16,104 nt of DNA from Candidatus Peregrinibacteria bacterium CG10_big_fil_rev_8_21_14_0_10_49_16. GTDB taxonomy: Bacteria; Patescibacteriota; Gracilibacteria; Peribacterales; Peribacteraceae. A program made the translations under genes and the position numbers. The stretch spans positions 705-16,808 of the forward strand of contig PFDS01000044.1 in assembly GCA_002772605.1 (NCBI GenBank), read 5' to 3'. This document shows positions 10,963-16,104 of this stretch, piece after piece; positions within the stretch are counted from its first letter, which is position 1, and the number at the start of each line of letters is the position of its first letter. The notes under the pieces are model-generated. The model was not told the DNA's origin and made no database searches. It saw nothing but the letters and a program-made list of their open reading frames with translations.

Positions 10963-13521
10963 TTACTCGATGACGATTTTTTTATCCTTCACATCCACTT
11001 TCACCGTGTCACCTTCAGTAATTTTTCCTTCGATGATCTGCATCGAGAGTTCATCGAGAATGAGATCCTGAATGACGCGTTTGAGTGGACGTGCACCAAA
11101 GACGGGGTCGTATCCCCGCTCAGCAATGAAATCCTTTGCGACCTTCGTGAAAGAGACGATGATATGACGTTTTTCCAGTCGCTGTATAACGCGCTGGAGT
11201 TGCAAATCGACGATGTCTGTGATTTGCACTTTAGAAAGTGGTTGGAAGATGATGGTGTCATCAATGCGATTGAGAAATTCCGGCCTGAAGTGCACGCGGA
11301 GAAGGTCGTGCACAGCTTTCATTTGCAGTACGTGGTTGTCCGCATGTTTGGCAATATCGGTACTTCCAAGATTTGAAGTCATGACAATGACGGTATTGCG
11401 AAAATCAACTGTGCGGCCTTTGCTATCCGTTAACCGTCCGTCGTCGAGAATTTGCAGAAGCACATTGAATACATCAGGATGTGCCTTCTCGATTTCGTCG
11501 AACAGAACGACTGTATAGGGGTGACGACGGACAGCCTCGGTGAGTTGTCCGCCCTCCTCGTAGCCAACGTACCCGGGAGGAGAACCGATCAGGCGCGCGA
11601 CTGCATGTTTCTCCATGTACTCGGACATGTCGATACGCACCATGAGGTGTTCATCGTTGAAGAGGAATTCAGCAAGCGCTTTTGTGAGTTCGGTTTTTCC
11701 GACGCCGGTTGGTCCGAGGAAGATGAATGATCCGATAGGCCTGTTCTCATCCTGAATGCCCGCACGACTGCGTCGCACGGCATCGGACACTGCCTTCACT
11801 GCCTCTTCCTGTCCAATGATACGCTTCTGCAGCTCCGATTCCATGTGAGCAAGTTTCTTCGTTTCCTCTTCCAACATTTTGCTCACGGGAATACCGGTCC
11901 AGCGTGAGACGACATGCGTAATGTCTTCTTCAGTGACTTCTTCTTTCAAGAGAGAGTGTTCTTTCTGCAGTGCGGCAAGTTTCGTTTCTGCTTCTTTCTC
12001 CTTCTTCTCCAGTTCGGGAATGAGTCCGTAGCGAATCTCAGCGACGCGTTGCAAGTTGCCTGAGCGTTCCTCCCGTACGGATTCTCCTTTTAGTTGGTCA
12101 ATGTGTTTACGTGCGTCTTTGATCTGGTCAACCACGCCTTTTTCATTTTTCCACTGGAGATCGATCTGCCGTTGTTTTTCCTGCAATTCGGCGAGTTCCT
12201 TGTCAATCTCCTGTAGTCGTTTTTTAGACTCGGCATCTTTCTCCTGTTTCAGAGCTTCGCGTTCCACAGTGATTTGGCGAATCTCACGTTCGAGGCGATC
12301 GAGTTCAATGGGTTTGCTATCCATGGCAATGCGTAGCGTGCTTGCGGCTTCATCCATGAGGTCGATGGCTTTGTCGGGCAGAAACCGATCGGCAATGTAG
12401 CGGTCGGAGAGTGTCACGGCAGCGCGCAGAGCACTGTCGCTAATGCGGACGCCGTGATGCACCTCGTACTTCTCTTTAATGCCGCGGAGAATGGAGAGCG
12501 CGTCTTTTACCGATGGTGGTTCGACCATCACGGGTTGGAAACGCCTCTCGAGTGCCGCGTCCTTCTCAATATATTTGCGGTACTCTTTGAGCGTTGTTGC
12601 TCCAATGGTGCGGAGTTTCCCTCGGGCGAGTGCGGGCTTCAGCAAGTTCCCCGCATCCATTGTTCCTTCCGCGGATCCTGCGCCGACAATCGTATGAAGT
12701 TCGTCAATAAAGAGAATGATCTGTCCGTCGGAGCTTTCAATTTCTTTCAGGAGCGCTTTGAGGCGATCTTCAAACTCACCGCGATACTTGGTGCCCGCGA
12801 TCATGGCGCCAAGGTCGAGTGCCAGGAGCCGTTTGCCTTTGAGGGAGTCCGGCACGTCGTCATCAACGATTTTCTTTGCGAGGCCTTCGGCAATGGCGGT
12901 TTTTCCCGTTCCCGGTTCGCCCACGAGGACGGGGTTATTCTTGGTGCGGCGCGACAGGATTTGCATGATGCGGCGGATTTCTTCTTCTCGTCCGATGACG
13001 GGGTCCACTTTTCCTTCACGGGCCATCTTCGTGTAGTCCTGCGTGTATTTTTCCAAGACTTGCATCTTCCCTTCCGGCTCAGGGTCGGTCACCTTCTGAC
13101 TGCCGCGAAGCACAGCAAGTGCTTTCTCGACGTCGCTCTTCTGCAGCGGAAGCATACTCCGAATGTGTTTGTCATCGAGAAGCGCAAGGAAGAGATGCTC
13201 AGTCGAGATATAGTCGTCACGGAGTTTTCCTGCTTCCGATTCGGCATTCTTCAGTATCCGTTTCATGTCTTGTGTCAGGTATGCTTCCGATCCATCGGAC
13301 ACAGTTGGCAACTTCTCCAAAGCTGCGTGTAGGGTTGCAGATACATCTTCTGGTTTCTGTTTCAGAGATGTCAGGAGAGAGGGAATGATTCCTCCGGACT
13401 GTTCTACGAGTGCAAGAAGGAGGTGTAGGGGTTCGATGGCCTGATGTTGGCAACCTTCGGCAGTTTGTACTGCCGATTGAATAGCTTCTTGCGATTTAGT
13501 GGTGAATTTATTGAAATTCAT
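10963..13521 (-). CDS. clpB: ATP-dependent protein disaggregase ClpB
   Basis: Hexameric Hsp100 chaperone that, together with DnaK, pulls proteins out of aggregates after heat stress. From the ATG at 13521 it has 852 residues, normal for the family. Domains: N-terminal Clp repeat domain (about 1-145); first AAA+ module with Walker A GEPGTGKT (201-208) and Walker B ILFIDELH (D273, E274); a long middle coiled-coil (about 406-520), the feature that distinguishes ClpB from ClpA/ClpC; second AAA+ module with GPTGVGKT (603-610) and Walker B VVLFDEIEKAHP (D675, E676); and the C-terminal D2-small domain. A GTG 24 bp upstream is in frame, but it lies in the operator arm and the family N-terminus is MNFNKFTTKSQEAI. 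A strong promoter and a CIRCE element precede the gene, so HrcA control is expected. No Shine-Dalgarno sequence is present. dnaK and hrcA are not in the window. Confidence 0.98.
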   Translation of the reverse strand: MNFNKFTTKSQEAIQSAVQTAEGCQHQAIEPLHLLLALVEQSGGIIPSLLTSLKQKPEDVSATLHAALEKLPTVSDGSEAYLTQDMKRILKNAESEAGKLRDDYISTEHLFLALLDDKHIRSMLPLQKSDVEKALAVLRGSQKVTDPEPEGKMQVLEKYTQDYTKMAREGKVDPVIGREEEIRRIMQILSRRTKNNPVLVGEPGTGKTAIAEGLAKKIVDDDVPDSLKGKRLLALDLGAMIAGTKYRGEFEDRLKALLKEIESSDGQIILFIDELHTIVGAGSAEGTMDAGNLLKPALARGKLRTIGATTLKEYRKYIEKDAALERRFQPVMVEPPSVKDALSILRGIKEKYEVHHGVRISDSALRAAVTLSDRYIADRFLPDKAIDLMDEAASTLRIAMDSKPIELDRLEREIRQITVEREALKQEKDAESKKRLQEIDKELAELQEKQRQIDLQWKNEKGVVDQIKDARKHIDQLKGESVREERSGNLQRVAEIRYGLIPELEKKEKEAETKLAALQKEHSLLKEEVTEEDITHVVSRWTGIPVSKMLEEETKKLAHMESELQKRIIGQEEAVKAVSDAVRRSRAGIQDENRPIGSFIFLGPTGVGKTELTKALAEFLFNDEHLMVRIDMSEYMEKHAVARLIGSPPGYVGYEEGGQLTEAVRRHPYTVVLFDEIEKAHPDVFNVLLQILDDGRLTDSKGRTVDFRNTVIVMTSNLGSTDIAKHADNHVLQMKAVHDLLRVHFRPEFLNRIDDTIIFQPLSKVQITDIVDLQLQRVIQRLEKRHIIVSFTKVAKDFIAERGYDPVFGARPLKRVIQDLILDELSMQIIEGKITEGDTVKVDVKDKKIVIE

Positions 13522-13538
13522 GGGAATTATAAACAAAA

Positions 13539-13565
13539 CTAGCACTTACTAGTATAGAGTGCTAA
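13539..13565 (-). promoter_or_regulatory. CIRCE element (HrcA operator) upstream of clpB
   Basis: On the minus strand TTAGCACTC (13557-13565) is followed by 9 bp and AAGTGCTAG (13539-13547). The CIRCE consensus is TTAGCACTC-N9-GAGTGCTAA: the left arm is perfect, the right arm matches 7 of 9. The spacer contains the clpB -10 box, so a bound HrcA dimer would cover the promoter. Confidence 0.9.
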
Positions 13566-13579
13566 TGAGGGAGAGTCAA
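13551..13579 (-). promoter_or_regulatory. Strong sigma70-type promoter of clpB
   Basis: On the minus strand TTGACT (13574-13579) and TATACT (13551-13556) are exactly 17 bp apart. Transcription is predicted to begin near 13544, giving a leader of about 23 nt that includes much of the right CIRCE arm. Confidence 0.85.
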
Positions 13580-13609
13580 TTGTTTCAATACCCACGCGTG
13601 CGCAATTGC

Positions 13610-13636
13610 GTCATCCGTGTAATCTGCGTAATCTGC
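13610..13636 (+). repeat. Short 9-bp tandem repeat ahead of the GH15 gene
   Basis: GTAATCTGC occurs twice in a row (13619-13627, 13628-13636) after a diverged copy GTCATCCGT (13610-13618). It lies in the leader 16 bp before the GH15 start. If translated in the upstream-open frame it gives a V-I-C-V-I-C run unlike the family, which argues for the later ATG. Confidence 0.5.
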
Positions 13637-13651
13637 GGTTCAGACGATGGT

Positions 13652-15484
13652 ATGGAACCGATCAAAGACTATTTGCTCATTGGCGATCTTCATACGGCAG
13701 CTCTCGTCTCCAAGACGGGATCCATAGACTGGCTCTGCCTTCCGCACTTTGATTCACCGAGTATCTTTGCGGCGATGCTGGATGAGAAAAAGGGGGGTGC
13801 GTGGACTGTGGAGACGAAAGGGTATGCAGTGGATGCAAAGTACATTCCCGACACAGCCATTGTTGAACTGCTTTGTACCGGAAAGAAATCTGCATTTACC
13901 ATTCATGATTTCATGCTGCCGCAACCGAAGGAAGATGTGGTGCCTCACTTTATGATTCGGAAAGTGACGGGCGTATCCGGCGGATCAACCGTGAAGTTTT
14001 CCCTGTGTCCTCGCCCGCGGTATGCCAAGCAAGAAGCTGCCTTTCGTAGGAAAAGCGCGCGACTGTTTCAGGCGCGCATTGGCGAGAGGAGTTTATGGAT
14101 TCATGTGCCTGTCGGCGCACGCGTGCGCCGACGCAACGGAGGAGGGAAACTGGACATTGCGATCGATATTCAGGAAGGCGAGTCGAAAGCGGTGATCCTC
14201 GAGTATTCGTACGAGTCGCGGTTGCGTTTTCAGGATCGTGATCTGGAAGGTGAGACGAAGAACTTCTGGCAAGATTGGGTTATGAAGGGGCGGTTCTTCG
14301 ACTTCTGTCGTGCTGAGCTGGTTCGGTCTGCAATCACATTGAAACTCATGCAGTTCTATCCCAGTGGTGGCATCATTGCCGCCCCGACAACATCACTGCC
14401 CGAGGAAATTGGCGGATCACGCAACTGGGACTACCGCTATGTATGGCTGAGAGATGCTACGTTTACACTGTACGCACTGTTTGTTCTGGGGTATACGGAA
14501 GAAGCGCAAAAATTTTTCCGGTTTGTGGAAGATATCGCTGCGGGGTTCAGTGAGTGTGATGATGAGCAGTGCGACGTATCGATTCCAATCATGTTCACGA
14601 TTTGGGGGGAGCATCTGTATAAAGAAGACATTCTTTCGCACTTTGGTGGGTACCAACAGTCTCGTCCCGTACGTATCGGGAATGCCGCATCAATGCAGCA
14701 ACAACTCGATATCTACGGTTCTCTTGTTGATGCGTACTACTTCATGATGAAACTGGGGCTACCGCTTTCGCAGCGCGCAAGGTCCATCATTTTGCTTCTT
14801 GTGCGAAAAATCGAGGAACACTGGAAGGAGCCGGATAGCGGCATCTGGGAAGTACGCGACCAACTGCGCCATTTTACCTATGGCAAGGTGATGTCGTGGG
14901 TGGGAGTGGACCGGGCTCTCCGTATGGCGGATCAGTTGGGAATTTCCGACGAGAAACGAAAAAATCTGGGAACACTGCGTGAAGAAATTTCTCGATGGGT
15001 GTGGGAGAACTGTTTTGATAAGCAGCGTGGAACATTTTTGCAGTCTCCGGATGTGCATGCGCAGGATGCGACCAACTTCCTGTTTGTTCTCCTGCAATTT
15101 CTCGATCGCCACGACGATCGCACGAAGCAAGTGATTCAAAGCACGTGTGAAGAGCTTTGCAAGAACAATATCTATATCTATCGGTATCAGAATGAAGATG
15201 GACTTCCGGGTGGGGAAGGTGCATTCATTCTCTGTACGTACTGGTACATCGCAGCACTTGCCGCTGTCGGGGAGCATCAGAAGGCGTTGCAGTATTTTGA
15301 AGAATTCAATACAGCTATTCCCGCACATGGACTGATCGCGGAAGAAATCGATCCAAAGTCCGGAGAGTATTTGGGGAATTATCCGCAGGCGTTCTCACAT
15401 ATTGGATATATCATGGCCGCGTACTACATTCAGCGGTATAAGCCATCAGGCGAAGATGTGCCTATTCCACCAAGTGCGTCATGA
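13652..15484 (+). CDS. Glycoside hydrolase family 15 protein (glucoamylase or trehalase type)
   Basis: An inverting alpha-glucosidase that releases glucose from alpha-glucans or trehalose; the two activities cannot be told apart here. From the ATG at 13652 it has 610 residues, usual for bacterial GH15. The N-terminal beta domain begins MEPIKDYLLIGDLHTAALVS and contains GSIDWLCLPHFDSP; the (alpha/alpha)6 barrel starts near 230 with the signature NWDYRYVWLRDA (258-269). Likely catalytic acid E400 lies in DSGIWEVRDQLRHF and the base in GLIAEEIDPKSGEYLGNYPQAFSH (E564 or E565), both motifs being intact. There is no signal peptide, so it should act in the cytoplasm, perhaps on stored glycogen or trehalose. 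An in-frame start at 13559 is rejected because that extension has no family match. It is divergent from clpB, across the CIRCE region, which might affect it too. Its stop overlaps that of the next, convergent gene by 6 bp, and no terminator is seen between them. Confidence 0.95.
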   Translation: MEPIKDYLLIGDLHTAALVSKTGSIDWLCLPHFDSPSIFAAMLDEKKGGAWTVETKGYAVDAKYIPDTAIVELLCTGKKSAFTIHDFMLPQPKEDVVPHFMIRKVTGVSGGSTVKFSLCPRPRYAKQEAAFRRKSARLFQARIGERSLWIHVPVGARVRRRNGGGKLDIAIDIQEGESKAVILEYSYESRLRFQDRDLEGETKNFWQDWVMKGRFFDFCRAELVRSAITLKLMQFYPSGGIIAAPTTSLPEEIGGSRNWDYRYVWLRDATFTLYALFVLGYTEEAQKFFRFVEDIAAGFSECDDEQCDVSIPIMFTIWGEHLYKEDILSHFGGYQQSRPVRIGNAASMQQQLDIYGSLVDAYYFMMKLGLPLSQRARSIILLLVRKIEEHWKEPDSGIWEVRDQLRHFTYGKVMSWVGVDRALRMADQLGISDEKRKNLGTLREEISRWVWENCFDKQRGTFLQSPDVHAQDATNFLFVLLQFLDRHDDRTKQVIQSTCEELCKNNIYIYRYQNEDGLPGGEGAFILCTYWYIAALAAVGEHQKALQYFEEFNTAIPAHGLIAEEIDPKSGEYLGNYPQAFSHIGYIMAAYYIQRYKPSGEDVPIPPSAS

Positions 15485-16006
15485 TAACGTTTTCTGTATG
15501 TCTGTGCGGGTTTGGGTAATGTGGTTTTGGAGAACGATCATACGTTGCAGGATAATGTCTTCCTTGTTTACAAGATATGGTGTTTCGAAATCGAACCAGT
15601 TTCGAAGGAAATCATTGATGGGCCAGGAGCATTCATGACCCAAGGCGGGGTCCTGAAAGTGGATATTTTCATCGTCTTCATCATCGATGCCCGTGACGAC
15701 CGAGTAGTGGCCATCGTCGCCAGACCAGTAATCTACGATGACCGGCATCCGTCTATTGTGGATGAAGGTTCTTATGTCATCGATTGTCGAGTGGTCGCGT
15801 ATGTGTGCCTCATGAAAGCCATACTGCTTTGCAGCGAAAATCAGTCCTTCACCCGTTGTACCGTATTCTTGCGTCGCTCTTGCCAGTCTTGCTATTTTTC
15901 GCTCGTGCGAACGTTTACCCAGATACTGCATAACCATCTTAAGACCCATAGGTCCGCAGAGCCAATTCTCCGTCTGCGCCGAGGATCTCACAGGCAAACG
16001 ATCCAT
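15479..16006 (-). CDS. C39-like papain-fold cysteine peptidase
   Basis: A 175-residue protein of the peptidase C39-like type. The catalytic elements are in the right order: Q11 (oxyanion hole) and C17 in QTENWLCGPMGLKMVMQYLG, H100 in DDGHYSVVTGID, and D119 in FQDPALGHE. Such stand-alone domains cut peptides after double-glycine leaders when fused to transporters, but here there is no ABC or membrane part, and no signal peptide, so a cytoplasmic peptidase or amidase-like role is inferred and the substrate is unknown. The GEGLIFAAKQYGF segment (53-65) is the usual helix after the active-site Cys. The ATG at 16006 is the only one upstream of the catalytic Cys. A good promoter ends 10 nt before it, leaving a leader of about 4 nt without a Shine-Dalgarno sequence, and two perfect inverted repeats lie further upstream. 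Confidence 0.85.
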   Translation of the reverse strand: MDRLPVRSSAQTENWLCGPMGLKMVMQYLGKRSHERKIARLARATQEYGTTGEGLIFAAKQYGFHEAHIRDHSTIDDIRTFIHNRRMPVIVDYWSGDDGHYSVVTGIDDEDDENIHFQDPALGHECSWPINDFLRNWFDFETPYLVNKEDIILQRMIVLQNHITQTRTDIQKTLS

Positions 16007-16016
16007 ACAGTTTCAC

Positions 16017-16045
16017 AGTATATATTTTTATACACAGTACACCAA
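16017..16045 (-). promoter_or_regulatory. Predicted promoter of the C39-like gene
   Basis: On the minus strand TTGGTG (16040-16045) and TATACT (16017-16022) are 17 bp apart. The -10 box ends 10 nt before the ATG at 16006, so transcription should begin near 16010, leaving about 4 nt of leader. Confidence 0.6.
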
Positions 16046-16056
16046 ATACCATGTAG

Positions 16057-16071
16057 CTCAACTGAGTTGAG
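16057..16071. repeat. Perfect inverted repeat, candidate operator upstream of the C39-like promoter
   Basis: CTCAACT and AGTTGAG are perfect 7-bp arms around a single central base. The site lies 11 bp upstream of the predicted -35 box, a normal place for an activator or repressor, and touches a second inverted repeat. Confidence 0.5.
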
Positions 16072-16088
16072 TTTTTGCCTGCAAAAAC
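16071..16088. repeat. Second perfect inverted repeat next to the first
   Basis: GTTTTTGC and GCAAAAAC are perfect 8-bp arms around CT. A 2-nt loop is too small for a terminator hairpin, so a protein-binding site is more likely. It begins on the last base of the neighbouring palindrome, forming a 32-bp tandem palindromic region. Confidence 0.5.
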
Positions 16089-16104
16089 GAACCAATAGAG
16101 GAAT

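Noticed and set aside
12454..13332. 292-codon open frame on the plus strand opposite clpB
   Set aside because: It lies wholly within the well-supported clpB coding region, matches no family, and follows from codon bias of the opposite strand.
13522..13545. GTG start of clpB 24 bp upstream
   Set aside because: It lies within the CIRCE arm at the predicted transcript start and adds hydrophobic residues not found in ClpB.
14759..15328. 189-codon minus-strand frame opposite the GH15 gene
   Set aside because: The plus strand has GH15 catalytic motifs throughout this interval; the reverse frame has none.
1..16104. UGA recoded as glycine, as in some candidate-phyla groups
   Set aside because: Long frames are free of UGA, and UGA ends the unknown gene, Nudix, GH15 and C39-like genes at the expected family lengths.
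1..16104. CRISPR array, tRNA, rRNA, transposase, phage or toxin-antitoxin genes
   Set aside because: No regularly spaced repeats, clover-leaf sequences, rRNA signatures or matching protein motifs were seen on either strand.

Overview
The window is a compact, roughly 50% GC bacterial chromosome segment with mostly house-keeping genes. It uses the standard genetic code: UGA ends several genes and is not read through. The gene set is a RelA/SpoT homologue lacking usual parts, UvrA, RibBA, ClpB, a GH15 glucan/trehalose hydrolase, an SLH-domain surface protein and a tiny Lys/Arg-rich protein. Together with the tight and sometimes overlapping packing and the complete lack of Shine-Dalgarno sequences, this suggests a Candidate Phyla Radiation / Patescibacteria genome, perhaps of the Peregrinibacteria/Peribacteria type. 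That assignment is inference from gene content and style; no rRNA or ribosomal protein gene is present to test it.

Layout. 1-2710 (+): the 3' part of a RelA/SpoT homologue, then an unrecognised 361-residue protein with a faint methyltransferase-like pattern. 2665-3207 (-): a Nudix hydrolase converging on and overlapping that protein. 3208-3323: a divergent regulatory region with a near-perfect 24-bp palindrome, serving the Nudix gene and a thioredoxin-fold gene (3324-3878, +). 3879-4045: an AT-rich gap with overlapping, mutually exclusive hairpins. 4046-7855 (-): uvrA followed after 15 bp by a membrane-anchored metallophosphoesterase. 7991-10868 (+): an SLH surface protein, ribBA and a small basic protein, ending in a hairpin-plus-U-tract terminator that can work in both directions. 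10963-13521 (-): clpB with a strong sigma70-type promoter and an overlapping CIRCE operator. 13652-15484 (+): the GH15 gene, divergent from clpB. 15479-16006 (-): a C39-like cysteine peptidase whose stop overlaps that of the GH15 gene by 6 bp, with a promoter and two perfect inverted repeats upstream.

How it fits together. Stress functions dominate: alarmone control (RelA/SpoT), nucleotide-excision repair (UvrA), protein disaggregation under predicted HrcA/CIRCE control (ClpB), thiol redox and Nudix house-cleaning. No multi-gene defence, CRISPR, phage or transposon system is visible. The points most worth a second look are: (a) the RelA/SpoT homologue keeps hydrolase-type signatures but has lost key synthetase residues and the zinc-finger/RIS domain; (b) none of the eleven visible start codons has a Shine-Dalgarno sequence, and five have a plausible -10 box only 6-10 nt upstream, predicting leaderless or near-leaderless mRNAs; (c) several palindromic control regions; and (d) the DNA-binding-like 39-residue basic protein.
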